DNA of 64,000 nt from Apricaphanius iberus (GCA_028564705.1 JAPXFQ010002701.1:1284001-1348000), one strand, 5' to 3'; positions 27,701 through 42,700 are shown, counted from the first letter of the stretch. Made by a program: numbers and translations. Notes: generated by a model from the sequence alone, not told the origin.

Positions 27701-30700
27701 ATTCTATATCCACTCTGCAGAATTGTTTTAATACAGACACATGGATAGCATCTTTAAGGTTATGGCATTGTATCTTAAGTCATATTGAAGTGAAGACTTG
27801 GATACTCCAAGAGCATTTTTTTTGTTTATCAGTGGTTTTCCTCCATGGAATCTTCCATGGATGATATTTGGACCTAGTCCTTTTCTTCTTGTCAAATCAT
27901 TAAAAACTGACGATAACTGAGACAACAGTGATCCGAAGTCTTTTCAAAGCCATTATGGTTTTTTCTTGTGCTCTACTGAATCAGTTATCAATTCACTCTT
28001 CAAAATCATTTCTTCTCTTCTCATTTAGTGTTCGCTGTGGTTCTCTGGAGTCCCAAAACCTTAAACAAAGCTTTATAACCTTTTCTAAATTGCTATACGT
28101 TAGTGATTTGTTTCTCATCTACTGCTGTATATTTTCTGAATGGGACATGATGCATTTGTTCTTGAGATGCTTTCGTCCGGCTCAAGTTGTCAGATGTTTG
28201 AGTTTTTTTTATTCTTTAGTTGTGGCGGTAATCAGGCCTTGCTGTTGCTTCTGTTATTCAACTCCTTTGACCAAAAAATGAACAGATATTACAGTAAGGA
28301 ACATATGGATTTCAACACCCTGCGATTTTGCTAGTTCTCCCACTCAGACATTGAAGAGGGGTCTGAAATTCACATTGTAGATACATTTCCACTGTGAGAG
28401 ACGTTTTTTTTTTTTCTAGTATGGAAATCGCATTGTATGATTTTATTAATTTTTTTTAATTTTATTATGGTACATAAGCCGAGGGGGTTTAGACAGTTGT
28501 CCACCCTCTCATATTCAATCGCACCCTTCCTCTGTGGCTAAAGGACAGTTTATATCACTGTTGCACAAGGAGTTAGCTGACTTGGTTATCAGCAGTTTTA
28601 CGTAGTGGTTAAGACTTTTATTAACAATCACTACTACTATCCATTAAATTAACACGGCGATATCTGCTTAGCAAAATAAAAAAAAAAAAACATAGGTCAT
28701 ATGTCAGACTAAATTGACTGTTTGTGTCAATCTAGAAAGATTAAAAAAGTTAAAAAAAAGAAGTTTCAAGTTCACACACTGGCTCCAGCAAATAACAATA
28801 AATAACATCATGATGACTGCTCACCTCTTCAGAATACAAGTTGTTTTTTTTGTTTTTTTTACAAGTTATCAAAGTCACTGACATCAACTGAATTGTCAGA
28901 ACAAACACTATATTCTACTTTGCTGAAGGCAGATGGTTAAACGTTTTAACTTATTAATTAATTGAAGAAACAGGGTCAGGATGGCTGATACTGTTGGGCT
29001 CCTATAATATGGACAAAATACATTTTGGAATGGGAATGACAGTAATTCTAAAATATCAGTGAAAACCCTGTACTAATAGCAGCTTGGTTTCTCTCAGCAA
29101 GGAATCTCTTTCTCAGAGAGTTCTAATCACTGAACCATCATCCCTGCTCATGACCTCTGGTCTGATGTCTCCCCCCTGAGCTTAACTATTGTGGGATTAA
29201 AAATAAACAAAAATGTAGAAAGTAACATTCGCATATAGAATTAAGATGAGTAGTAGTGACATTACAATGGAAATTAACCTAAAAGTCCCTCTTATGTCAA
29301 AGATATTTTATCTTAGCCAATTATATTCTCTTTCCAACTGTGCAGACCCTCCTGACCTTCTCCGTTTATCTGGAAATAAAGATTTTTTTCAAATATGTGG
29401 AAAGTGGTAAAGTAAGTGGTAAACTACCTAACAAGTGAAGTTACATAGCATATATTACTATTGATAACCAGCTTAACACGATATATTGGATTGTATTTAT
29501 TAGGCTTCATTTAGCTAATATCCGCATGTAACAGTATAACTCAACTTACATCTTGTTGGAAAAACTGTGCAACATGTTTTTGCCTTTTGTTGGTTCTGGC
29601 TTTTGGATTGCTGGACATGCTGTGCTTCTCTCCTCAGCTCTGTCTGCAGCTGCAGCACTTATAGGCAATTCAAGCTGATGCCATGTATGCTAAGGTGCGT
29701 TTAAAGACGGCTCGTAAAAATAGGTTACCGTATATTAAAGAACTAAACGGGCTGTAATGGCAGAAAAATAGAGATAAACGATAAAGGAAAAGATGATATT
29801 TCTCACACACATCCCATGTCTGTCACGCCAATGCCTCCACAGTATTTGCACCAAATAGCCACTTAGGCAATTCAAAGGAGGTCTTTTTTTTATTTTTATT
29901 AAGTAGTCATTAAATACACAGCAGAAAATTACAGAGGTCCAGACCTCGATGTCCTCAATGGTAGACACAACCTTCTCCTCCACGCTGATCTTCTCTAGTT
30001 CTGTCACGTTCTGGGGCTGGTGTTGAGCAACATGGAGTGTCATGGAGCGCATCTTATCCTACTTGTTTCTCCAAACACAGTGAAGTTTAGACCAAAAAGT
30101 TCTACTTTGGTTTCATCTGACCACATGACTTTCTCCCATGCCTCATCTGGATCATCAAGATGGTCATTGGCAAACTTCAGACAGGCATGGACATGTGATC
30201 ATTTGAGCACGGGAACCTGCCATGTATGCATGATTATAAACCATGACGGCGTAGTGATCTACCATCAGTAACCTTTAAAACTGTGGTCCCAGCTCTCTAC
30301 ATGTCATTGACCAGCTCCTCGCGTGTAGTTCTGGGCTGATTCCTCACCTTTATTATCATCAGTGATACCCCAGCAGATGAGATCTTGCAGGGAGCCCCCG
30401 TCCGATGGAGACTGACAATCATCTTTAGTTTTCTAACAATTGCTCCAACAGTTGATCCATTTTCTCCAAGCTTCTTGGCAATTACCCAATAGCCGTTTCC
30501 AGCTTTGTGGAGGTCTACAATTGTGTCTCTGGTGTCTATTGACAGCTCTGTGGTCTTGCCCACTGTAGTAGTTAGAGTCCGACTAATGTGGGGTGGACAG
30601 GTGTCTTTAACAAGCTCAGACAGGTGCTACTAATTTAGATTAACAATTGGAGTAAATGTGGGCTTTTTAAAAAGCAGAGTAACATGTCTTTGAGAACCAG

Positions 30701-33700
30701 AATTATTACTGTTCAAATACTTATTTGCCCCTCCATAATTTCTAAGTGGGAAGACTTGCAAAATCCCAGGGTGTTCAAACACTTTTGTTCTTTGCTGTAA
30801 CATCTCTTTGGCCATCCATAGAAAAAAACTGGCAGCAAACGACCAGGGAAAAGGATCTCACTAATATAAAAATAAAACTTTCCATTTGTCTGCATGGGTC
30901 CTTGTGGGGCAGTAAAGGATTTCAACATGACTTAGGGGGGGCGTTCAGCCGAAAAAGGTAGAGAAAAGCTGGGTTAAGGCAGCTGTTACACTGAATGACT
31001 ACAGATCACCAGTTCAAGACTATAAACAGTTATTTTCTAACAATTATTTTAAAATAAAACATTTTTTCTAAGATGCTAAGCATAATTCTAGTTGAAATCC
31101 GGGCAGAATTTAGCAAACATGCATTAACAATTGTTATAGGGACATCAATCCCAGAACAGCTTGTTGCATCTAATGGTTGTTATGGAGACTTGATGAACCC
31201 AACATACTGCTTGTTGTTGCTGAGCTTTGGAGAATTTCGTTTACCCTTTCTTACCATTCTGCTCACTGAGCATGCTTGCAAGATAAACAAGGATCCTTAT
31301 TTAGCCTGATGCTGGAGGCTAAGGAAAAAAATTGACCCATGTCTCGCATCCGATTTATATTCCAGGGAAACAAAGCTGTGGGTTCTTAATTAGAGGTTCA
31401 GATCATCTTTAAAAAAGCATTGTATAAATGTAAACCTATACTGTTTATTTTATTTTCAATAACAAACACTGGTGATTATCAAAACTGTGATTTTGTTCAA
31501 AAAAGTTTTTTTTCCTCAACCCACAAATTACAGTTGGGACCTTTTTTTTATTGTCCTAAAATCATGCTGCTGCTGCTGCTGCTGCTAACAATGAGGAGTT
31601 TATTTTGAAGGCTTTTTACACTTCATGGGTGTCAATCATAGTATGTAAAAAGAATGCCTGGTAAAAACAGGCTAGTGCAATCTAAGATATGTCATCTTGT
31701 CCCCAATACTAACCGGTTTATCAAAGATATGACGACAGCAAAAAGTTCAGAGTAAAGTGCTGATGCCGTTGCCTCCAAACACTCCATTGCTGTGGATTTG
31801 GATCCTGGTGAGAAAGAAGCCAGAAAACAATAAGCAGTATCAGTTATTTACAGTATTTAATATCTTAAGTGAGAAAACAGAAAGATCTGATGAATAGATG
31901 AAATAAATCACAGTTGGACATGCACTCCTATAAGGGAGGCTCAACAGCATCAGATTGGACCATTTTGAAAATAGAAGTTTTATTATCCAAACTGTATTTT
32001 AAATAATCTTTGTAAAGCATTGACATTGTGGACACAGATGCTTTGGAAGCGGTCATATCTAACAGCGCTAACTCATGTTTGTGCTTAGCTGCAACGGCCA
32101 CCTGTTAAGCTCATTTAATTCATTCTGCTATCAAATAGCGACTATGTTTAGTAGGGGGACGTTTTCATGTGAGCACACACACACAAGCCGGACAGTAGGT
32201 TTATGTGGGAGTGGAGGGACACGGAAGGTGAGACCGAGGTCATTTCTGTCAATCCCTGCTGTGTTGGACTTTTAACTGTATCCCTGTGCCCTTCAAAGTC
32301 TGTTGATGGCAAGTCAGAGCACCTGCACGTGACAAAAATCAATGTGACGCAATTATAATTTCAAGGACGAAGAAGGAAAAGGGGATCCAAAATTGCTTGT
32401 CCCAACATAGTGTGCGAACTCATCTGTCAATAGCCAAAGCGAATGTGTAGTATTCATTACTAAGATAAGCTGTACTTTTTTTTCTCCCATGCATGCAATT
32501 TCCCCTAGGTGATGAGCAGACACATATGCGCGTCAGCGTGCGTGTGTGAGAAAAAGCAGACAAAGAGTGACAAAGAGAAACGGAGTAGCACGGGTGTAAT
32601 GAAAAGAGTACACTGAAACATGTATTCTGCTGAGTACCTGCATCTGCTGTGCCATTTTCTTCTGAAGTCTGGCGGATGGTGCCGGCTCTGGGCAGGGTGC
32701 CCTTGGCCTGATGCTTAAAGATGGAGGAGGAGAGCTCCTCCAGGGTGCAGCCCAGCAGGTAGGCTGCCTTCTGGGCCCACTCGTGACGTGCAAATTGTTT
32801 CCTGCCAGCTGAGACATGCATATAAAAACCTCCATTAGACATTCTGCCAGCAAGTTCCAGGCCACATTTGTGACAATTGCATCTTTTAGTGGCCAGGGTT
32901 ATGCTTTTTTCCAACAATGTACAGTGCCTTGCAAAAGTATTCATGCCTCTTTAAACATGAATTAATATGTCATCTTGTAACTTTGAACTTCAACTTATTT
33001 TACTAAAACATGTGATGAGCAACACTTAGTACCAGGCAATTGTGCAAAATTTGTTTGTAAATATCTGTTATAAGTATGGAGTAGATTTGTATTCTTCTGC
33101 TTTTTAGAATAATTCTTATAAGAAAAATTGCATTAAACAGACCCACAAATTCACCTGACTTAGACTCTAGTAAATTGAGTCAACATGTGTATAATCTTAT
33201 ATCGGTATTAGTATAGCTGTTCAGAGGTTTCACTAACAAACATCATGAAGACCAAGGTACGCAGCAGACAGGCCAAGTACAAAATGGATAAGAGATTCAA
33301 GCAGAGTTAAGTTAGAAAAAAAACCTAAAACACTGAACTTCTTTGAGAGCACTGTTCAATCCCTCATCTGAAAAAAAAAACACAGAAACAGAGCTTGAAA
33401 CCTACCAATATTACAGCCGACTGCATAAACTGACAAGCCTGAAAAGATGGAATAGTGGTAATCAGAGAAGCAGCCAACGAGCCCAGGTTAAAACTGTGGA
33501 GGAACTGCAGAGATTCACACCTGAGGTGAGAGATGACTCCTTTCAGAGGAGTGGTGATAAGATAGCCATTGGTAATAAAAAGTCAATTTTTAGTTTGTCA
33601 AGAGAAAGAGATACGGAAACTACAGGGAACAATGCACACAACGGTTTTCAGATTTTTATTATTAAAGATAATGGTTGCCTATCCAGTTCTTGAAGAAATG

Positions 33701-36700
33701 AGAAAAATTTAAAGCCGAGTGAATATTTCTATAACGCACTACAAGCAGAGCTAATTACATAAGTTTTATTTTAAAAAAACATGCTTGAACTGTCATTTAA
33801 GGAAAATATAACATTTTACATCTAAAAGTAAAAAAGAACCTTCAACCATGGGAAAAAAAGCAATCAGTAAAGAACATAACCATTTACTTGACTGGGAACT
33901 TCATTTGGAAAACACAGGCGTCTCTTTAATCTAATGAAATAATGATAACATCCAAACAGCTGTAAAGACTTCAGTTCTAATCCACCATGAACTGGTATCT
34001 TCTAAGAGTTTGAGAGAAAAAACTTTGGGGATTATATACAGAAAAGGAGGGGGCTCTATCAGTTTCATCACCACGGCAGAACACTTGCGTGTGCCTCCTA
34101 ATGGGGAGCAGAACCTTTGTAGAATCAAGCAAAGACTTTTTCATGTTTGCTTTGGATGATATGCGGCTCAATCGGGAATTATTTAAAACATCACAAAGAC
34201 GAGATTTGGTCAAACGTGTCTGGAGTGAAGGGGTTTAGGAGATAAAATGTGTCCATCGGTACACATGTCCTTCCACAACAGAGATTACTGTGTAGACCTT
34301 TTTCAATCAACACTTGTCAGATATATGGATTGACAGTACAGTAAACACAAAAGCAACTTCATTTGATAAGACTCCTTGACTTAGAGCTGGGTGAACAGAG
34401 ACCATTGCTGCCCTCTAGTGATACACAGGGATATTACTCTGTTGAAAAATTGTTTTAATAGATTAGAAAGTAGGCAGCTAATACAAAAAGTAAACCAAAT
34501 GTGTTTTTATGGTTGCAGAGTATTCTCCTTACTAAATGTAACATTTGGATGCAAATATATCAAACGGCTATCACTGTGTTGCAGCTATGGACAGCTATAG
34601 GATGGCTTATCATAAAGAATAGCTCCATAACAAGATAAAAACCTTCATCAAAAGTAAATGTCAGGCTGATTATAACAGTATGCATCCACATACATAATCC
34701 AGTGCTTGGAATGCTTTGAGATTAGTTCCTAATGGTGTTATAGTACAATCAGAAAGATTGGTAGCCAGCTGGAGGGGATCCCTGACAGTAATTTGACAAG
34801 CTAGTCTTCATAAGCAACTGTGCAGACGTAATGAAGGGTGAACAAATGTTTCAAAAAACACAAGATGCTTCACAGCGTGAAGTCTTCTACTGTGCATTCC
34901 TGGTCACTTCTTTGTCGTGTTCTGTGTAAGCAGCTTTGCATTTTAGTGGCAAATGGAAGAAAAGCATATTTTATAAAATCAAACCCTGAAGACGATCACT
35001 TTTTTTAAAATTATCTTTTCATTCCATTAGGTCATAAGAAATTTTGGGGATTTGGTGCTAAGGATTTAAATTTAAAAAATGAAATATAAACTGTTTTTTG
35101 TCAATTTACAATCACGTACTTTATTGGGATTTGATGTGACAGATCAAAACAAAAGCGTGCATATTTGTAGATTGGAAGAAAATTGTAGCATTGCTTAATT
35201 GTTTTTTAACAGTAAAAAAAATTAAAATTTGGCAAAAGACATGACAGACATTTAGAGGAAGAATTTTTAAGATCAGATGGGACTGAAATTCTTTATTCTT
35301 TTCTCTCTTTTCAAAAGCGAAAAGCAGATTCCCGTGTGTCCTTTCTTATATTCTTTCTTTTGTTCTTCCCCTAATCTATTCTCCTCATTCTGCCTCCCCT
35401 CCTTATCCCTTTTTCTTCCATTTCTTTCTTACCTGTCTATATGTATATTGCAATGGAAATAAACTCAAGTCATTTCTGATAAATAAAAATCCCATAGAAC
35501 ACTACAACAAAAGCTGTAACGCTCCACACTGCAAGGTTTCTTTTTGGCACTCAGACAAAAATTCTGATAGTTAGTTAATGCCCACATATATACATACATA
35601 AGAACTTTCTGGCCCACGTGGAAAAACTATGAATTGCAGAAAATGAATCCTGCACATCACTCTAAACACAATATCCCTACAGTGAAACATGTGGTGGCAG
35701 CATTATGCCACATGGATCTATCATGCATTTTTGTTAAAAAAAGGACTTTCAGAAACTATGTATCATTCTTCTTCCACTTAATAATTATGCACTGCTATTA
35801 CATAAAATCTATACGACGTACTGTACATTGAAATTCCCTGTTGTAACACAATTGTAAAAAAGTCCCAGCGATACAAATAGTTCTTGAGGCACTGTATAGT
35901 TTTATTTTAACATCCATTTTTATGTTTATGGTATCATCTGTTTTTATGTCTGTATTTATATCAGAAATGTCGTGCAGCAGTAGTCTTTTATAATGCTTAG
36001 AGTGATTCTCTATGCAATTCCATTTACTGTAGTAGACTAAATAAGCACTACACACTGATAAAAAAATGTCTAATAAAACTTGACAGTCAGAAAACATGAG
36101 CAAAACATTTACACAGAACCCATACACCTATAATATGCTACATATGCTACAAGAAAGGCTCTTTAATAATTTCTTCTGTTTTTCAAATGTAAGAAGTATT
36201 AGTTGTAAGGCATACATTTCCCTTAACAATATGTTTTATTTAGAACTGCAGATTGGTGCAGCTCTGTGTAATGATCTGTGCACTGTGCAACATTTCTTTC
36301 TAAGTGCAAATACATAATTCATCTACCTCGGTTACATCTTGCTTGCATCACACAAGTGATGGCTTCAAAATGCTGCCATGTTAAAAAGGTGCTGAAAAAC
36401 TGAAAAAAGATCTGTGGCGGTTGTTTTACGAACCCACAATGATTTTCACCCGTTTGCTCAATGCTATGATTAATATCAGCATTAATAGCTAATGCCAATA
36501 TGAAGGGGAGAAATTTTTTTCTTTTTTATGTAAGTAAAAAAAATCTTACTCTTGGTAGCTCCAGCTGCTCCAAGATGATAGATGGCCCCAAGAACCAGCC
36601 AGAAGGCCCGCTGCTCATCCGCACTGATCCCAAGGACCTTCAGGGCTACTTGCAGTTTGGAAAACTGCTGAGAGGCCCGCTGCTTATCCTCTGCCTAACA

Positions 36701-39700
36701 GATTTTTATAAAGATTACTTTGGCTTTATAAGAGGTCAAAGTAATATCTTTAAAGGCCAATCTCCACTTAAGGGGCAGCATTTACCTTACTCTGTGGCAT
36801 GATTCCAAATGCATTGTTGTCAGCAAAGTGGTTGAGGTGCAGCTCAGTTCTGATAGAAAGAAAAGATAAAGAAATGACATTGATATACACCAGACAGAGC
36901 CTTGCAAAACTGTTCATACCCTTTTTTTTTTTTTTTTTTTTTTATACTGTTCATACCCTTTGAAAATTTGCCCATTTTGTCATTTTCCAAACACAAACTT
37001 GACTTCTTTTTTTTGGTGGGTGGCGGATTTTTCTGTGATAGTTAAACACAAAATGGTGCAACATTTTTTAAGCTGAAGGGAAATTATGCTTTGTTTTCAT
37101 GCATGCATTTTGTAAAATGAGAGTTTGCTGCGAGTAATTTTGGGTTATCTCTTTATCCGGACAGCCAATTTGGGTGGATAGCATCTGTAAACCATAATAT
37201 TCTTGCCATGTCACAGACTCTAAACTTGATTTATGTCTGGACTTTGACTTGGCCATTCTAACATTTTCTGCTATTTCTATCTCAGTCTTAGGTTTCTTTT
37301 TTATGTCTCTAACAGGTTATCTTTAAGGATTGTCCTGTATTTAATTTCATTCATGCATTCTGCGTTTTCTGTTTTCCACCTCACGTAGGGCTTTGCAGTT
37401 AAGGTGGACTGTCTAATTGGATTTGCATTTGTACTACAGGGTTCCTTCAGGTCTCTTTAAGTTATATTCAAGCCTTTTTAAGACAATTCATATAAAAAAT
37501 TAATACCTATTTCATTGCTTCTTTCAAAGTAAAAAATAAATACAAAACACCTGTAAATATCCTTGAACCGGTGGCGCCTGGTGGAATTTTCTCCGGGGGG
37601 GCTATGATGATGGCTAGATATTAGGGTTGTTAAACGATAATTTTTTTAACCTAAATAATTAAGGGATAGCTGTAAATTAATCCCGACTAATTAACATTCC
37701 TAAATATGACTAAAAAACTACAATTTTTAGAGTAAAGGACAAATCCAATTGCCACAGCTCTTTTTTATAGGGATTAGTAGAATTTTGTTTTTAACTCCAC
37801 AATCATATTCACACATTGTTTACATACATTCGTACATTGACATATAGATCTTTTAACCAGTTTCTAAGGCAAACTAACTGGCTAAAATTTTCTGTATGTA
37901 AAGATGAATGTTTCTTAATCATACTGTATTGGACAACCCTAAGCATCTTCTTAATAGGACTATCCTACAACAATAATTTCGGTCAGATTCTTCAACAGTT
38001 TCTCTAGAACAGACTGCTACTGTCAAGGAGGAAACACTGAGCAAGTACCTCTATAGAGGTACTCGCTCAGACTGGGATCACTCTGTTAACACTGGGAGAA
38101 CCTGCCAGAGCTCCACTTAAAGCCAGTCAGAATATGAGAAGATGTGGTGGAGAAAAAGCTATTATATTTATTTTGCTCTTTAATATTTCCACACAGCTAC
38201 TGATACAGGTTTGGGTGATATAAATGTGAGGAGGGAGATGATATGTGTGATCTCATATGAAAAATAAGAACAAATGAAAGGTAAGGCAGAAATGACAAAA
38301 ATATATGAATAAACTTAATATTTGGATAGCAGCAGCTGTGTTAAGTATCAAATAAATCAAATGTAAATAGATTTATTAATAAAATGTCACAATTTACTGT
38401 TTTCCAAAATGTAAACACTCAGCAGACAAACTATCCAAGTCATCAAGCTACACAATAGGAATACATGCTCTTATTGTGAAGTAGCGGCGTCTGCACTACA
38501 GCTACTTCCGCTAATCAGTTAGCACTAATTTTAGTCCGAAAACATCACTTTAACTGAATAATGCGCATTTTTAATGCAGCGATGCCTTTGTTCGTCTCCA
38601 ACTCCCACGGTTTGACCTGTTTATCAGCCGCGCTGTATGACAGACGTCTGTGACGATGTTTGACTTCAGCCGCTTCAGCCCCACAGCTGGAGGGGGTCAG
38701 GGGGACGATATGTAAGCCCCGCCCCCTCAGGGCGCACCTCTCCTGCGCCCCAAGGCAGCGTCCTATCTTTGGTATTGAAGAGGAGCTACTGCGCATGTAC
38801 AACTTATAACGAGAGTCTATGGGAGACTTGGGGGGAAATACGTCCTCAATCAGACAACACAACCACAACTCAACTCCCCTTAAACTATTAAACATTTATC
38901 TTACACATCTGAAAGAAAATATACATATATTTTGAAACATTTTTATGTTATTATAAAAATTATTTTCCACTTTTATTCAAGGTAATGTGGCAAGTTGTCA
39001 GTGGTGGGGCGGCGCCCTAGCGCCCTCCATTGGCCAGCTGCCACTGCCTTGATCTTGTGTTCATTTATTTCTCAGAGAAATGTGGAATGTGTAATAGATG
39101 ACAACAAGCCAAGCAGATGTGTGAAAAACTGGAACATTTCAAAAGGCCATGGGTTTTTTCACTTGTTTTTTTTTACGTTAATCTTCATTTACTGAAGTCA
39201 CGTTCTGAGTATTTTGACCTCTGAAGATAAAGACAGCACAAATTTTAAGACCCAGGCATCAGAATTCAAGACTCTTTAAAGTCTTTTTAAGGTATATTTC
39301 CAAATTCATAAATTCAATGCTTTTGAGGCTTTTTAAGACCTTGTACGAACCATGTACTTTTCATTTTCCATTTTGAGATGAATATCGGAACGGTGCTCTT
39401 TGAGACTGTTTTATAACTTACAGTGACAGTGTGTAGTTTTTGCAGTAAATCTTTGAAAATGGCCATTAAAATATTATGTAATAATAATTACGTAAAGCAC
39501 ATTAATAGCAAAATATTGGCGATATTGTAAAATATGACTTTAAAAATCAGTTTTAAAATACATGGGCGAGTTTCCTCTTTTCAGGAGAAACCCATATTAG
39601 ATGACGTCTTTACTTCTACAAGAGCCAGGACGGACAAAGCGCACGGAACACGCCTGCTGTTAAAACATTGATTTCCCCTCAAAATGCAAAAAGGTTTTGC

Positions 39701-42700
39701 CATAAACACATTTTAACTCTTCGCTAGTTCCAAGTGATGAAAGAGAGACTGATGTGCTCGTCATGTTGCTGCAAATAGATAATTCTCAGGGAATTGAGCG
39801 TTTGAAAACAGCACTAGACCTCAGTTATTGAGTTTCTTACTCGAAGACACAGATACCGCATGCTTGTGATAATTTAGGTATGCACTGCCGATGCTGATGG
39901 CCGAAAATTACACACTGTGCCTTTAACTCTGCAACTTCATTAGCATCTGACAGGCTCCATGATCTTGTAATAAAGCTATTTATTCACCGATGTTCTCCAA
40001 CAAAAAGAACTGCTGTATTTACACCAATATTACAACTTTTTTATTCTTTTTTTAATAAAGTTTTTTTTTTGTAGTTTGTGGATGTGGTTTATCAAAAATG
40101 TGGAAAAGTCCAAGAGGTATAAATACTTCTCCAAGGCATCATTTTTGTCTAACAAATCAAATAAACAGAGCTCTCTTGTTATTTGAATTGGCTGAAGAGC
40201 ATCAATACTGACCTAAGAGCACCATCTACTCCAGCCATCAGGTAGTAAAACACATTAAAAGTGGACTCCCCTTCGGGTCTCCTCGTCACCCTCATTTTCT
40301 CCAAAAGCATTGTCTGAGAAGTCACAATAAAAACAGGTTGATGTAGTTATTTAAAATCTTTTTTTTTTTACACACACACTTCATTATATATGCAAGCTTT
40401 TTATTGCAGTCTATTAGGAATAACAAGAACATGAATTAAACAGAGGATAATAGAAATAAAAAAGGGAGAAAAAAAACAACAGTTGTCTGCTTTTTTCCTT
40501 AGTGCTTCACAGCTAATGTGGATGTTGCAGGTGTGCTTTTATGTACCTGAATAGAAGCTGACGTCACCAGGCCTGCCTGGTCGAAATCCAGGGAAACGAT
40601 GTGGGAGAAGCGACTTGCATTCCCATTAAGGGAAGTCGAAGCGTTCCCAAAAGCCTCCAAAACTGAATAGACTGCCTGCCATTTCTCTGCTACAATGAAC
40701 CAAAGTGAAGCGCTGGTAACTGGAAGAGCTTGCTAACAAATAGTTGACAACTGAAGCATAATTCGAATACTTCAGAATTTGAGCATTTCATTTCCAACTT
40801 ACTGGAGAATGTTTTGTTGCTGCTTCCAGCGATAGTAACCAGATACTGGACGATGTGCTGACAGTTGGTGGTCTTGCCACTTCCGCTCTTGCCAAGCAAG
40901 ACAATGGACTGATCCTGACGAGTGGTAAGGAGACTCCTATAGGCAGCCTGCGCCATGCTGTAGATGTGAGGGGCTGTGTCCTCTTTCTTGCAGCCCTTAA
41001 ACATCTGCATGACCTAGACAGTAAAGAAGATGACAGACATAGATTAGGAAATAATTTCACATTAGATCACATCACAGAACATATTTAACTCTCAATGCGC
41101 CAATTTTTTAAACCAATTCAGAGGGCATGAAGGCATAATTTTTTTTTTTTTAAACAACCCACGCTGCTACATACCTTCTCAGAATACATAGAGGGGGCAC
41201 TGATCGGGTTAATCACCACCATGTTGGACCCAGCGTGGGTGTGCAGGAGGTTACTGCCGTAACGCTGCCGCAGTGAGTGCATCACGCTCGACTCGTTCAA
41301 ATATTGCAGGGAGGCCAAGTCCTCCACTCTGTCAAACAACGGCGGGTTTGCCTGGAGTTCAAAGGCAAAGGCGGTCACACACACTCATCGAGAGTCTTCG
41401 ATAATAGATGAGGTTAAGAGTTGATGAGATGATAGAGTACCTTCTCTACATCATCTTCATCCACATCCAATAAAGATCCATCACTCTCCAGCCGAATTTT
41501 TACCTTCCCCTCTGGCAGGCTGCCTGCCTCGGTCTTCAGGAGAGTGGCTGCATTACCACAAAGTATGAAATTCATTTACTGTGACATCTGACCTGGACCG
41601 TCTCCTACATGCCAGATAACTGAGGGCAGTTGTATACATTTTAATAATGTATGAGATGCAACACAGCATAATATGTATGTCATTTTCTAAATCCTAATCG
41701 GTGCAATACATTTAGTCTGAGGTAAACAAGAGCAGTCTAATTAACATCAACATTTCTAAAAGCGTTTTATGTGCTTCAAAACACCCACATCAGTACTTTT
41801 TTGCAATCAAATGTCACCACATGCCGGCAATGGCACCAGAGGGAGTTTAGCATGTCTATCCATCATAACAAATGCAGATTATAAATATATATATATACAA
41901 ACCCAGGGAAAAGCCATCTTTGTGGACAAGCCATACTTTTTCTGTTTCATACCAGGCCTTTTCTGCTTTTAGCTGTTCCTCTGTCTTCACCTGTTAAAGC
42001 AAAACAACAAATCAGAAAGAGACATCTTTGGTGGGAAAAAAAATACTAGACACATTAGAAATGTCAAAATACGAAAAAGGTAAAATTGTTTTTCTACATT
42101 TTGCAAGTTACAACAAAACTCTCTCGTGTCAGCATCATTTACTGAGTGAACAACCAAGTTAGCCGTTTCAAATAAAACATTCTCATTTAAAGCCGTTAAG
42201 ATCAGACTAATCGTAGAGATGCCTCAAGAAATCCGCTGTTGACTAGAATTTGCAGATATTCATCTCGATCAGCATTGACTGATAAACCGGCTCATCGGAA
42301 AACCTCATACCTAAGAATTAACAGGTCAACTTTACAGAGATTAACAGTTGTTACTAGGAATGTAACAATACCACTTTTTTCAAAATGATACGATACAGAT
42401 ACTTGGATCTGAGTACTTGCTGAAACCAAGTACCAATGTCAATACTTTTACCACACACAAAAAAATAAAATACATTGGGGGATTGGTTTCATTTTCTTCT
42501 TTGCTTTTAAAAATGATGGTTATTAAGATACAAAATAAAATATTAATACAAATGAGCACAAAACTACAATTTCAAGTGAAAAACATTTTCTGTGAAATCA
42601 TTGCAGAGTTAACTATAAATTGGTAAGGTTCATGGTATCGATTAACTTCAACGAGTGCAAGTACATTAGAACGATATCTGCCGATACCAGTATCATATCG

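Larger units (their letters stand above)
36850..40212. other. Myo18a intron with Tc1 fragment, palindrome and GC block
   Basis: A motif resembling hAT derivatives (GGGTTGTTAAACGATAAT, about 37622) lies between the Tc1 fragment and the palindrome. No exon seen. Confidence 0.45.

Noticed and set aside
31565..31586. Trinucleotide repeat as a coding poly-Leu or poly-Ala tract
   Set aside because: It lies in an intron, in no exon frame.
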